Source: Aulostomus chinensis (taxonomy: Eukaryota > Chordata > Actinopteri > Syngnathiformes > Aulostomidae). Taken from it: 64,000 bases of DNA. A program made the translations under genes and the position numbers. Below the pieces are notes generated by a model. The model saw nothing but the letters and a program-made list of their open reading frames with translations. It was not told the origin of the DNA and did no database searches. This document shows positions 1-13,356 of the stretch, one piece after another; position 1 is the stretch's first letter; every line of letters starts with the position of its first letter. Location of the stretch: assembly GCA_037954235.1 (NCBI GenBank), contig JBBMOA010000006.1, positions 31,110,041-31,174,040 on the forward strand, given 5' to 3'.

Positions 1-103
1 CGTCTGTTATGGTGATGCATAATGATGTACGTGACACAACTGGACTGGAAAGGAAGGAAGTTGAAGAAAGCAGCCGTGTGGGTCATCAATCATTGGTCTT
101 TCA

Positions 104-2260
<2,157 letters not shown>

Positions 2261-2261
2261 C

Positions 2262-2850
2262 CTGGGTATCACCACTGACCTCCCGATACGATACGATTCC
2301 GATACACTAGGTCCCAAGTCGATACGATTTCCGATACGATTCGATCCAGTATACGAAACGATATTTTAGTCACAATACCAATTTTGCTTTGGTAATGGAA
2401 GAGCTTCTCAAAGGACTAATGCTGTAAATTCAATTGTAAAAGTAACCCTCTAACCTGCTGCATCATTAAATATTAATATTTACATTGAGAACTGACCGTT
2501 AAACAACACAGCATTATTTTTGTCAAGTCGAGTGCAGTTTTCACGCTTCTTAAAGCCGAAGTGCTGCCAGACACCGGCTCTTAAATTTGCCGGAGATTAA
2601 AGTTGCGCTTCCGCCATCTTGCTGTTCTCTGATGGGAGGCACATGGCCTGGATCTGGTGAGGTCTGATCATCTGACTGCAGTAACGTTGCACTAAGCACT
2701 AAATCACGCCAGACTAAAGGGGCAAACAAAACAAAAAAATAAAGGGGTAAAATCTGATGCATTTTAAAAGATCAATACTGGGATTTATGTATCGATAATC
2801 TTTCCTACAAATGTATATCGATAAAATATCAGAATATAGACATTTTTAAC
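2262..2850. mobile_element. Probable decayed non-autonomous DNA transposon (hAT-like?)
   Basis: The left edge holds tandem-like CGATACGAT words (2280-2365) and the right edge holds related ATCGATA words (2790-2830). Between them is AT-rich DNA without coding capacity. Edges carrying GATACGAT/ATCGATA words are a pattern I associate with hAT-type MITEs of fish. The match is from memory, no clear terminal inverted repeat or target duplication could be fixed, and the boundaries are approximate. Confidence 0.35.
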
Positions 2851-2984
2851 CCTCCTCTCGTGGATGAAGCAAACATTTAACTCCAATTTCAAAGGAAAAA
2901 GTCCTCTTGGAAGACGGATATGTGGAGTTGAAGTGACCTTGTGTGAAACCACCGTTGATTGATGGGTGTCAAATTGAGATAATC

Positions 2985-3260
2985 CAGGAGTGACGAGCTC
3001 AACCGGCCTCACAGCAGCTGAGTTGATCTGTCCTTGCCGGGCACACGTGGGTGCGGTGACAGACAGCAACTATGGCCTTGTGCCACTCAGCTGGGCCCGA
3101 GCCCTGGCACTGGGCACGCGCCTCAAATGGAATGTCTGTGACGGCAAATAGAACAAGACCTTGATTCATGGCAATAATCTCATCTATGTTGACCCTGCTG
3201 TGATTTGTCATAATGGCCCATCGGCTCCACGAATTTGATACAAGCATCAATACGTTCTGA
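2985..3260. promoter_or_regulatory. Possible conserved non-coding element
   Basis: Unique sequence of balanced composition between repeat-derived segments, lacking low-complexity tracts and long frames. It has an E-box-like CACGTG (3044-3049) and AT-rich homeodomain-like words near 3200-3240. Large gene deserts around developmental zinc-finger genes often contain enhancers of this kind. This is inference from context only. Confidence 0.2.
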
Positions 3261-4146
3261 ATGAATGAGGCCACCTGACCAGGCATTCACCGACATGAAA
3301 GTGCAAGTGACCTCCGCACAACCTTCGTCCCTGCAGAAGAGGAAGCAACTGATAACCCAAATGACAAAACTTCACCTTTCATGTTGGCCAGCCGTTACAG
3401 AGAAACGTCACTATCACTCGTCAGAACCCTGTTCCTGCTGCCTGATCAAGCTCGGTCCAGTGTTCCCTCTCCCTGAGGTCTGTTTGGGTCCCTGTCAGCT
3501 CCTGAGGGGAAAATGGCCCCTGAGTTTGCTCAGCAGCTTTTGCAGTGACACTGCTGCTGAGGCGGAGAACACGCCAGTGGTGAGTCACAACCAAATCACA
3601 GCCACAAGAGCACAGCTGTGGAAGCGACGTCAGTGGTGAGAGTTTACAGTGGGAAACAGCAGTTATGTCCACATCGCCGTTTGAGTGAAGGCTTTTATTG
3701 TCATCAAAGAAGCTAAGGATTGTTTCTATGTTTGCACCCATAAAGCAAGATTTCTGCAAAACTGATTTACCTGACAGGAACCACAGACCTGTGTGAGTTA
3801 CAGCGCTGATGACACAAACCTCCAATTTCTGTTTTATACGTTGGATTTGTAGATTTGTGGATTTGGTCACATGATCAGGAAACTCTCCATTAATGTTCAC
3901 TGCTATGCAGACGACACTCAGCTGAACTCATCAATGATCCACATGGAACAAACCAGCTGACTGAACTGGAGGCCTGTCTGAAGGACAGGAAACATGGAGG
4001 ACCATCATTTCCTTTATTAAACTCTGATAAACTGAAGTTCTTGTGCTGGGCCCAAACACCTGAGGACCACCTGATCTGATGAGACAGGTACCCTGGATGG
4101 CACCACCCTGGCCCCCAGCACCACCGTAGGAACCTAGCAGTTCTCT

Positions 4147-4452
4147 TTGACCAGGACCCTTCAACTCCCACATTCAACAAACCTCCAGGACGCCTTCTTC
4201 CATCTACGTAACATCGCTAAGATCAGACACATCCTGGCTCAAGAAGACGCAGAAAAACTAGTCCCTGCTTTTGTCACTTCCAGGCTGGATTACTGCACCT
4301 CCCTCCTACCAGGCTGGACTAACAAGTCCCTAAAGACTCTCCAGCTGGTCCAGAACGCTGCTGCCCCCCTGACTAGAACTGGTAGCAGAGACCAGGTCTC
4401 TCCTGGACTGCTTCTCTGCATGGCTCCCTGTCAGATTCAGAACAGAATTTAA
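4147..4452 (+). pseudogene. LINE reverse transcriptase C-terminal fragment
   Basis: An open stretch of 101 codons inside the decayed CR1/L2/Rex1-type LINE. It covers the region just after the RT palm/thumb, with the motifs FHLRNIAKIR (residues about 18-27), FVTSRLDYC (about 42-50) and KTLQLVQNAAA (about 63-73). It runs off frame near residue 77, where the expected aromatic/hydrophobic pattern is lost, and then stops. The RT catalytic YADD lies about 230 bp upstream in the same remnant but is not joined to this frame. It is a transposon relic and not a host gene. Confidence 0.8.
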
Positions 4453-4943
4453 AATTCTTCTTCTACCATCAAAGTCCTCAACAGTCAGGCTCCTTCATCC
4501 CTGACAGAGCTCCTAGTCCCCTATGATCCAGCTAGAACCCTTCACTCCCAGGATGCAGGGTTCCTGCTGGTTCCCAGAGTTCTAACAGTAGAAGGGAGCC
4601 AGAGCCTTCGGCTGTCAGGCTCCCCTCCTGTGGAACCGTCTCCCAGTTTCAGTCCAGGACCCAGACCCCCTCTCTAGGTTTAAGAGCAGACTTAAGACCT
4701 CCTTGTTGATCAGGCTTATAGTCAGGACTGCTTAGGCTGGCCCTTAGATCTGCTGCTATAGGCTCAGACTGCTGGGATCTCCCATGATGCACTGGGCTTC
4801 TCCCTCCTCCTGTTACTGACTCCTCTTCTTCTCCCCTCATCCCAGATCCTGGTGCTGCTGGAGGAGGCTCCAGACCTGAAGAGGCTCCAGCTGCCACCCG
4901 TAGCTCCACCTGCTCACGTCCCCGTCTGTCCATCAGTCTCTCC

Positions 4944-5125
4944 TCCTTTCTCTCTCTCTTTATCTCTGTCCCTCTCTTTCCTTCTGTCTCTTTGTCTTCC
5001 TCCATTCTCTGTCTTTGTCTCTGTCCATCAGTCTCTCCTCCATTCTCTGTCTCTCTTTATCTCTGTCCCTCTCTCTCCTTCTGTCTCTCTGTCTTCCTCC
5101 ATTCTCTGTCTTTGTCTCTGTCCTG
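4944..5125 (+). repeat. CT-rich tandem duplication in LINE 3' region
   Basis: Two adjacent CT-rich segments (about 4944-5025 and 5039-5122) are near copies, each running through TCTCTTTATCTCTGTCC and ending in CTTTGTCTCTGTCC. Period is about 97 bp. It lies inside the LINE 3' UTR. Confidence 0.8.
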
Positions 5126-5713
5126 CTCTCCTGCTCTCTCTCTCCACTGATCCTGGATCTGCTCCACCTTCCTGCTGGTAAAGGAAGGTTCTGGTGGCTG
5201 CTGTTGCAGGATGTGCTGCTGATGGAGAATTGTTGGGTGGAGGTTCATTAAGGAGGGAGGTGCTGGACCTGCTCTACTTGGACAGAGTCAGGACAGGACT
5301 TTGGTTGGGGTTTGGTGACACACTAATAAACCTGACTTGACTTGAGTAAAGATTAAATCAACAACATATAACTTGCTAATTATGGACAGCGTTTCATTGG
5401 CTTTGTGCCCATGAAGTTGATTCTATTGGCATTATTTGCTCATGCAAATGCCAAATAAAATGTTGCTTGTAAGTAAGCAGAACCAATAGGGCAGTTTCCC
5501 AGGGCCTGCAAGAGAGAATAACGCAGCCAGGAGGTGTCGTCAGTGTGTGTCTGCGCTGGTAGTGAGTGTTCACAGTGGTATCGACCCTCTCAGCAACAAC
5601 ACAACTGAATGCATTGTGCTCTTAGCTGATATAATGTGTGACACAGGTCTGATAAACATCAGCTACAGTTGGAAATGGAGAGAAGAAGAATTATTCTGTT
5701 CCAGTCTCATCAC

Positions 5714-5718
5714 TGTGT

Positions 5719-5749
<31 letters not shown>

Positions 5750-5751
5750 GG
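5714..5751 (+). repeat. (TG)n followed by a 19-bp poly-G run
   Basis: TG dinucleotides at 5714-5732 pass directly into an uninterrupted run of G at 5733-5751. It is one of at least ten G/C homopolymers of 12 bp or longer in the window. Confidence 0.95.
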
Positions 5752-6099
5752 TTGGTCAGTGACAGATGAGAGGCTAAGTAACTTGGGACAGCTGTTGGAT
5801 TAATTTTGGATGTAACATCGATCCCAGGGCTGATGTTCAATCACGGAGCTATAAAATAAAAAGGCTCAGCAAGCTTCTCTGGTTTATGTGGCTGATTTGT
5901 CCGAGCGGACGAGGATAATTTACTCTCCTCTGGTCCTTTGGGTTAGCATGAGCACAAACATGCATACGTGCACAGGCATCCATAGTCCGGCACGCACACA
6001 CGCACACACACACGCACGCACGCACATGCACACACTCTAACCTCACTATGGTCTCACACAGCAGGCCTGCCATAAATCAATGGGCAGGATCGTGTCTGC

Positions 6100-6260
6100 C
6101 AGTTAGACTAAACAAGAGCATTTGTGAGGATTTGCTCTCGCCCATTAATCATCTTGACAGCTTGAAAAACACATTTCCCCTTTAATGACTGTATTTGGAT
6201 AATCAGCTCTGTTTCCCTTCCCGCCCTGTCCCTGGCTTTCCCTTCAGTCCCCTCCCCATT
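6100..6260. promoter_or_regulatory. Possible enhancer-like element
   Basis: Unique sequence in which ATTAATCAT (6144-6152) is followed directly by TTGACAG (6154-6160), that is, a homeodomain-like core beside a Meis/TALE-like core. Such paired sites are common in developmental enhancers. No conservation data are available here, so this is a motif-based guess. Confidence 0.22.
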
Positions 6261-8139
6261 TTCTTGTTTTTTCTTTGCCCTCAGCACTATCATACTGAGG
6301 GAGCGCGCGGCTAACTCCCTATTGGAGGAGGGGGCGGTGGAGGAGGGGTCTCCGACAGTCTAAAAGGTTTCTTCGTAAAAGTAAAAATAATCACTGTGCC
6401 TGTGGAAAAAGTTATTTTTTTCACTCTCACTCCACAAACCACAAGGCCTCTGCAAATATAAACTTGTGTATGTGAGTGCACACTCTCACAGTCCTGCTAG
6501 ATAAACACAGAGAGCTCACGGACGCCCCCATCACTGACGTCCACCCCCTGAGTTGTAATGTGCAACAGTTGTTAGAAACATCAGATTATAAGGCACAATA
6601 AACCCATCCAGTGATGACAAGCGGAATATAAAATGTGTGTTGGAATATTGTGATTGGGCTGCAGCTGCTGCGGTGGTGAGCCGGCTTCTTCATCTGCAAA
6701 CCAGGAAATATCTCACAACGCTTTTCTCAACAATCACATCATGCTGTGTTGAGTGTGGAGTTGCTGGGATGAGCAGTCCAAAGCTGTGCTACTGCATCAC
6801 CAAGGTTAGAATTCTACGAGATTCCAAACTTCAGGAATATTTGCTGTGCAACCAGCTTGTCTGATCCTGCCTGACTGCTGCTGTCGTCAGCTCCTCCAAC
6901 AAGAAACAACTGCTACTAGTCGATGATTGGTGTGAGGAGCTGATGATAGTAGCAGTACTATCTACGATACTACACTATACTATTAGTACCTTCTATACCA
7001 CAATACTAGAAAGAGAGTGTGCTCCTTCACCGCTGGTTTGTTAATGCTGCTTCCTCTTGTCTGTTGATGGATTTAAGTGCTGGAATGTTTTTAGTTGCCA
7101 CATAATGACAGAGTCCATGTTGCTGCTGCATTAATGGGATTGGACCAGTTCAGTAGATGGAAATGCTGGTTTGCTAATGCTAGCGTGAGCATCTGGCACC
7201 AGGCAAACAACACATGAAAGCCTGGTCAACAGCGATGCACAGCTGACTGGTGATAGCAGACTTGTAGCTCTCTGAAACCTCCTCTGTCAGCTCCCGTTTC
7301 AGTACATCGACCATAAAGCTCAGAGTATGAAGATGTTGGACTTCATCTTTGGTAATGAGGGTCAGGCTGGGAGCAAAATTCAACCCTTGAATGCTTGTCT
7401 GGAGCTTCTCAGCTTTCAGGATTTTACACTCCACTGGAATCATGCGCAAGCTTTGTAAAATCAATATTTTTGAATAATAAATGCAAAATCTTTGTGAAAG
7501 GCAAGATTGTTGCCGCACCAGGCACCAGAAATCAAATATTAACAATGTGAGTTCATTTTCAGCCCCGTGTGTGTGTCAGTTGTGTGGCATGAATTTGCTG
7601 TGAGTGTGAGAGAACAAGAGCAGGAACACACGAGTTGTCTTCTAAACAACCAAAGAACAAGACCTCATCTCTCACTGAACAGATCTGTTGCTGCAAATGA
7701 ATAAAGCTAAATAAGAGAATTGTCTTATGGAAACTGATTACTGGTGCAAAGAATGAGCTTCCAGCAATTTGATGAGAAAAAGAAGAAATCATAAATGTGC
7801 ACATGTAGCCTACAAAGCCAGCATAACCAGTATAACCATTCAGCCCAGTATGTCCACTCACATTCACACCAACAGCGAGACAAACTTTGCTCAACATCAG
7901 TGTGCCTCACCGACGCTGCATTAGAAGCAGCTGATATAAAGTGGTATGGATTGCGTGTCTTGTCCCGTTGCGCAACAGCGCCGATGATAGTAATCACCAT
8001 AATGGCAGCCTCTGAGTCTGCACGCCTGTCCAGGGGAGAAGCAAAACAGACACAAGACCCATAATGATTAAAGTGACTGCATTATGACCACAGGCTATCC
8101 TAAAGTGGAAGAAAAACTCAAGTTGTCAATCAGAGCATG

Positions 8140-8370
8140 AATCAGGACTGTCAGAACTTCCCCTCATTTCCTGCCAAGGCACGTTCATTTCCGAACGCTC
8201 GTGACATATTTGCCGCAATCTCCCGGCGTGGCAACAAATGGAATCCAGCTGGACGTGCAGGCCAGGCGCTATTAGCAGCGCTCTGTACTGTAATTGAAGC
8301 ATTCATTCCTCCAGTGGTGGTTAGGGAGGCGATGTCTATTAATGGTGCTCACTCACACCACTGGAACTTT
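8140..8370. promoter_or_regulatory. Possible conserved non-coding element
   Basis: Unique, balanced-composition sequence carrying a TAATTGA homeodomain-like word near 8291 and CTATTAATGG near 8336. It is open on the plus strand (8137-8478), but the translation resembles no family I know. I read it as possible regulatory sequence, not a gene. Confidence 0.2.
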
Positions 8371-9819
8371 GGAGCGACCACAGCAGCTCTGGGCGTCCTT
8401 CCATCTCGAATCCAAGCCAGGGTTGCCAAGGTCAGGCTCGGCCAAAAGCTCAGTCAAAGCCACTATTTCTCTATCTGAAAAAATAACCCAGCTGACAGGC
8501 TCTCAGAGTCATTAATCAATACATGAAGCAAACCAAGGATTTACATCAACATCTGGGGTTCCAGTACTTTTGAAGTACACTGTATTTGACTATGTGCCGG
8601 ACTTCACATTTGTGAAACGACACACATGCACACATGTACTGGCCACTCTGGACGGTGTGGAGGGCTGCACCGGGACAGGACGTACAGAGGCAGGTGTGAC
8701 CCTCAGGGCAGTGCACCACACATAGACGTGAGTTTGTGTAGCTTCAATTCTGCTTTCACTGGAGCTCCTCTCCTCAGCTGGAGAATCTCAGTGGCAGTGC
8801 AAAGTCTTCCTCCCTCAGCCATCAAAGATTCCCTGCACTTGCAGAATTCAAAGGAGCATTCCAAAGTTAGCTGATGTGCGCGTACAGCGGTCGCATACTG
8901 CAACTGTCACAGATGGATCAGTTACTGTTCCCCTTCAAAGATGGCCATAAGTACATCTGTGGAGGAATGCCAGGGTGAGGTGAGGTTGGCAGGGTTAGCC
9001 TCACGGAGAACGCAGATTTAGCTTGGCCAGAGAGTAGACCTCACCCGGCCCCCCATCATGAGTCCTAACTGTAGTGGAGAGAAGGTGAGACAGAGGAGCA
9101 CCAGGACTTAGCAACCTTGAACCCCTTCATGGGGAACAGCCAGGCTCCACGACAAGGCAGCCAGACTCCAAATGACAGAGTCCAAAAAATTTCATTTGTT
9201 CCAGAACTGATTCAAGCCAACAGTTTAGTTCACTGAAGTGAAGGGGGACTAAACTGGTGGCTACCTTCAGCTGGTTCTAAAGACCTGACACATTGGCAGT
9301 TCATGGAGCCCTGCCTCACTGTAGGGTCTGATCATGCTGGCCTTGGACAGCTCCTTGAGGGTCTAATTCCTGGTGCAGTGAAGCAGGCTCCCTCTTAGGT
9401 CAGCATACACACCAGAACCAACATGGCTTCAACTAGACTGGCAAGAAAATGTAATCTAACTTGGCTGGACTGTTGCCTGACTCTGAGACTGAAGAAGGGG
9501 AGAGGCAGAGGTCTGGAAGAATGAATGGACAAACCCAACAAAAACTAGAAAACACCAGGTGACTTGACGGCGTGAACACAGGTGAGGTGACGGGGGGTTG
9601 TGATGGACTCACGCAACCAAACCTAGATCCACTCAAAGAATCACACACTACACAGGGGCAGGGAGGAGCCGGCTGGGTCAGAACCACATGAACCAGAGCG
9701 GTAACCAAGACTCAGGTAGTTCACTGAGAAAAAGCAGGAAACCAGAGACAGGAAAGGCAGAGCAAACAAAGATGCCAAAAGGAAATGCTACAAAATAAAA
9801 CAGGAAGTTTCAAAGGTCT

Positions 9820-9905
9820 TGGTGACTCCAGAATGTCGGAAGAGCCAGCCACGTATATATTTAGCTTGAAGCTAACGGAGACTGGCGGCTAACAGCAGCT
9901 AAACT
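9820..9905 (+). repeat. Dispersed repeat, copy A
   Basis: Shares CCAGCCACGTATA, TTTAGCTTGAAGCTAA and GACTCCAGAATG with two other places in the window: 33008-33085 (opposite strand) and 57690-57765. The order of these blocks is the same in all copies. It may be part of a SINE or MITE, and the limits are only the visibly shared core. Confidence 0.7.
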
Positions 9906-11825
9906 GTCCAGAAACCTGTGTTTACAAAGGTCTCCTTGATCCAGGAGTCTTAGCATGTCTGTGTTTAGCAAGTCTTTGCCAGCAAACAGCCTAAACAGGT
10001 CCGATAAAGCAGTGGAGCCGGTTCTGATCCACAGTGGTTGTGTGTGAGTGGTCATGTTTTTGCTGCTGCTGATCAGACTCATCTGAGCCAGGAAGGAATG
10101 CCTGCTGTGCCCTTTCCCACTGACAGACAAAAGTCAGATGGGTTTGGAGTTTCTTTATGACAGGGTTATTGAATTCCCTCTCCTCTCTGTGCGCGTCACC
10201 AAACGACAAATGTCAGCTCACAAGACAATTTAACATGAACTTGGAAGAACCCATTCAGGTGGATGGAAGTATTGGGAAAACACAACAAAAGATCCTGGTG
10301 ATGTTAAATATCTGAACTCGCTTCAAGACTTTGAAACATCAAGAAGCAACTTTTGTTTGTTTTGAAAACATTTTAATCACAATTAGATAATGTTCAAGAA
10401 AAGGCTGACGTACATTTGACGACCAGCATGGAAGTACTGTCATAAATGTTTTCATGCTGTCATGAAGACAATAATCTTATTATAAGAGCTGCATTTGATG
10501 CATGTAAACGTGTTAAAACAACTGTAATGCGTGTGTCTGTGTATTGACTTATTAAAACTGTTCATTGTCTTCAAAGATATTTGTCACGTTATTCTGGTAG
10601 GGATCCATTTACAGCTGATTTTTAGCAGCGCTTCTTAAATTTGCGTCCCAAAAAATCATGAAGTTTAATGACAACACGTCAATACTAACGAACTAAGGAA
10701 CTAATACTAATATGCACTCTGACCTCCGATCATTACAGCATACGCCAGTTGCAGCAGTCGCTACTTGGTTGAGGCCAGAGAACGATGGTGGTTTAGAGGA
10801 AACGTGATTGACTGGCGGTTGGAAACCCATGGTTTGGAAACAGGAAATGAAGAGAAAACAAGGGCTGGAGAGTCTGGTGTTGGTTGACCCTTCACCGTGA
10901 AATCCTCCCTTTGCCAGTTTCCCGCATCATGCGGACGTCGTCTGGTTGCTCTGGTCACAGTTACAGCAGCCACTGGAGGGCGTCTGTCTCCAGCAGGGTC
11001 AGCGGGCCCCTGCTGGCCCATAAATATGAGTGACAATAATAGACTGATAAGAGTCAAAGGGGTGGAGGAATGTGGAGGTGGAGGAGCCCCTGTAAGACTT
11101 TAATGTGGCTGTTATTAATGATATCAGCTAGCATGACAGCATGCTGACGTGAATGAGCGGAGTTGAGACAGGCATGTAGAGGAGTCGCTCACTGGCTTAT
11201 GTGGAGAAATAAAGCAGACATTGTGCGACAGGCCCTGATGAGGGATGTGTTCACGCCATCTGGGTTGCTTTAACACTGCGGTCTGTGTTGGATGCCGAAC
11301 CCTCTGTATTGCGTCCTGATGTTAAACACAGAGGTGGTAGTCATGGAGTTGAGGTTAATGTTTTGTTTGAGAGACACGGAGGGAGACAGAACCCGAGCAC
11401 CCTCACCCGTCTCCCTCTCTGCTGAGCTGTCAGCAGCCGTGGCGAGCTGGGAAGAGCTGGCGTCTAATTGAAGAGCAGCTCCACACCCTGTCGTCATTAA
11501 TCACCAGCTCTGTCAGCCGGCTGCTCAGGACCTCACAGTGGCACTCGGCACTGACACGGAGGGGAAAATATTAGTCCTCTCCATCACCAGCGACTACAGC
11601 TACTACTTTGACTATCACTCTGCATTGCTAGGCTACTATTACTGCTGCATCACTGTGGCTGGCTGCTACTGCGACCGCAAACGAAAGGCTTTGCTTTTTG
11701 TTTGCTATATCATTCTCTGACATCTTGTAGAATTTGTAACAATCAAACAATGATTTTTATGTGCAGTCGTAAAGGGATGATCCCCTCAAAAAATAGAATC
11801 GAATAGAAGGAGGCCTGGTAAAGCA
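9906..11825. other. Non-coding stretch, nothing recognised
   Basis: No coding, RNA or repeat feature could be supported. Frames here stay below 100 codons and lack motifs. The right half (11100-11550) is unique sequence of moderate GC content. Confidence 0.5.
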
Positions 11826-11965
11826 GTGGTCCTCGCGGTGGCCCCCAGCAAGGAGGTTGTGGGTGGAGCAGTGGTCCTCCCTGTGGCCCCCCAGCAAGGA
11901 GGTTGTGGGTGGAGCAGTGGTCCTCACTGTGGCCCCCCAGCAAGAAGGTTGTGGGTGGAGCCCCG
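11826..11965 (+). repeat. 45/46-bp tandem repeat, three copies
   Basis: Units start at 11826, 11871 and 11917 with GTGGTCCTC. Each runs through GTGGCCCCC(C)AGCAAG and ends in GTTGTGGGTGGAG. The one-base length difference comes from a C run. The array sits at the 5' edge of the dispersed element at 11945-12275 and may be an amplified part of it. Confidence 0.9.
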
Positions 11966-12275
11966 GCTGCAGCACGGGGTTTTTCTGTGTGAGTCTCCAT
12001 GTTCTCCCTGTTCCTGCTGGGTTCTCTCTGGTACTCCAGCTTCCTCCACAGTCCAAAGACATCAAGAGGGACCAGGTTAATCCAGACTCTAAATTGACCG
12101 TAGGCGTGGCTGGGAGAGCCAATGGTTGTCTGTCTCTATGTGTTGGCCCTGCCATGGACTGGTGACCTGTCCAGGGGGAAGGCTGCTGGGATAGGCTCCA
12201 CCCACACCACCCTGAACAGGAGAAGAGGGAGAAGATGGAGGGATGGATAGGTGGATGGAGGGATGGATAGAATAG
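11945..12275 (+). mobile_element. Teleost dispersed repeat (non-autonomous element)
   Basis: Contains a series of phrases I recognise from a very common fish interspersed repeat: CATGTTCTCCCTG, CACAGTCCAAAGACAT, TGTCTCTATGTGTTGGCCC, GACTGGTGACCTGTCCAGG and GGGATAGGCTCCA, followed by a GGATGGATG-type tail. It has no coding capacity. The tail on the right suggests a retroposed plus-strand copy, but the class (SINE-like or LINE 3' end) is uncertain. Confidence 0.65.
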
Positions 12276-12345
12276 AATAGAATAGAATAGAATAGAATAG
12301 AATGCTCTTTATTGTCACTATACAGTTGTACAACGAAATTGTGAA
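12262..12345 (+). repeat. (AATAG)n tract followed by a short retroelement-like 3' end
   Basis: Six or more pentanucleotide ATAGA repeats (about 12266-12303) follow the GGATG-rich tail of the preceding element. Next come TTTATTGTCACTATACAG and ACAACGAAATTGTG, phrases that I associate with LINE/SINE 3' ends in fish. Limits are approximate. Confidence 0.65.
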
Positions 12346-12814
12346 GCTTCATAATTCAGTCCGTCGCTCCCCCTCATGCTGTTGGAAGGTCGGTTGAAAC
12401 TTTTTACTCCATCAAACTCTGCTGGCATTTGACAGGAAAAAGCTCTAATTTGCCAACAGCTGAAGTGAATGGAGACCAAATCTCAAATGTAGACAACAAG
12501 ATACATTAAAAAAAACAACAAAACAACATAATATGCCTCCATACTGCTTGTCTGAAAGAATCTAAGTGTCCTGAGGCCTGGACATGCCAAGTTGTTTTGA
12601 AAAATGCCAAAGACGCCATGTTTGTAGTCTCACTGTTCCCTGCAGCCTGGAGCTCCCGGCCATTGTGCCATGTTATTCGTGAGGCTGAAAACATGCTGTC
12701 ATGAAACCCCGGGCAGTGTTTTGCGGACAAAAAAGCACCTAAACTTCTATTGGCATGAGGGTGAGAAGAGAATGAAGGAATTTTTATTTTTGGGTGAAAT
12801 GTGCCTTTAATTCT

Positions 12815-12915
12815 AAGCTGAATCTGAATCAGAATCAGAAAAAACTTTATTGCCAAGTACGATTTTACACATTCGAGGAATTTGTTGTGGTGCTGTTGGT
12901 GCGTGCAGTCCAATA
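12815..12915 (+). repeat. Fragment of a dispersed retroelement 3' end
   Basis: GAATCAGAATCAG, AACTTTATTGCCAAGTA, ACACATTCGAGGAATTTG and GTGGTGCTGTTGGTGC occur in order, a phrase set typical of a common teleost interspersed repeat. No coding capacity is left. Confidence 0.55.
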
Positions 12916-13140
12916 AACTCAACTAAATTAAATTCTTAAAGTGCAGAAAAATATGAAAATATAAATATAAATGTATACAATTTGTTATAGAAGCTATAAG
13001 CTAACAGGCTACCAGCTATAGCTTCTTGTGAAAAACAAATGAAATGTTGTACGAATGAAGCTGCTCCAATTTTCTCTTATTTTGCAAAATGAAAGCGTTA
13101 CTCCTGTGAGGAGTTCAACTATGTTTACTATAGTGTAAAT

Positions 13141-13152
13141 ACTACAGTACTA
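13141..13152 (+). repeat. Target site duplication, left copy
   Basis: ACTACAGTACTA directly outside the left end of the Penelope-like element. It is identical to 15836-15847. Confidence 0.85.
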
Positions 13153-13192
13153 GATGTCTGTGTAGGTTCTCATTCATCCAGGTCATCGTAGA

Positions 13193-13356
13193 TCGAAGCG
13201 AAGTAAAGTCTGGTCAACTGGACGTAAGTTTATCTTGAAGACGTTTCACCTCTCATCCGAGAGGCTTCTTCAGTTCTAGTGAAGAGTGTGGAAACTCCAG
13301 CTTATAAACCTATGTGGGAGTGGTCAGTGCTATTGTGGTGGAAACGACCCTCCCGA
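13193..13356 (+). repeat. Left inverted terminal arm of the Penelope-like element
   Basis: Reverse complement of 15672-15835 with about five substitutions in 164 bp. It includes CCTCTCATCCGAGAGGCTTC and CTTATAAACCTATGTGGG. Such pseudo-LTRs in inverted orientation are a known arrangement in Penelope-like elements. Confidence 0.95.

Larger units (their letters stand above)
3862..5345 (+). mobile_element. 5'-truncated LINE, CR1/L2/Rex1 type, decayed
   Basis: The left part encodes the RT catalytic box CYADDTQL (YADD at 3904-3915). Further right, 4147-4452 keeps the LINE C-terminal signatures FHLRNIAKIR, FVTSRLDYC and KTLQLVQNAAA. The region up to about 4740 resembles the end of the same ORF with frameshifts, for example residues like LLVPYDPARTLHSQDAG in another frame. 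A 3' UTR with a CT-rich block follows, and the copy ends in a short TTGACTTGA-type tail near 5330-5345. These motifs are shared by fish CR1/L2/Rex1 LINEs, and I cannot separate the subfamilies by eye. It is truncated at the 5' end (no endonuclease) and inactive. Confidence 0.8.
5346..9815. other. Non-coding stretch with microsatellites
   Basis: No supported gene. It contains the TG/poly-G tract at 5714-5751, a short CA/CG-rich repeat at 5995-6035, and two unique segments (6100-6260 and 8140-8370) with homeodomain-like words, listed separately. The open frames at 7180-7545, 7559-7897 and 8137-8478 show no recognisable domain, and frames of 110-120 codons are expected by chance in this length of DNA. 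Confidence 0.5.

Noticed and set aside
8137..8478. 113-codon plus-strand frame
   Set aside because: No family resemblance. The sequence looks more like non-coding DNA with homeodomain-like words.
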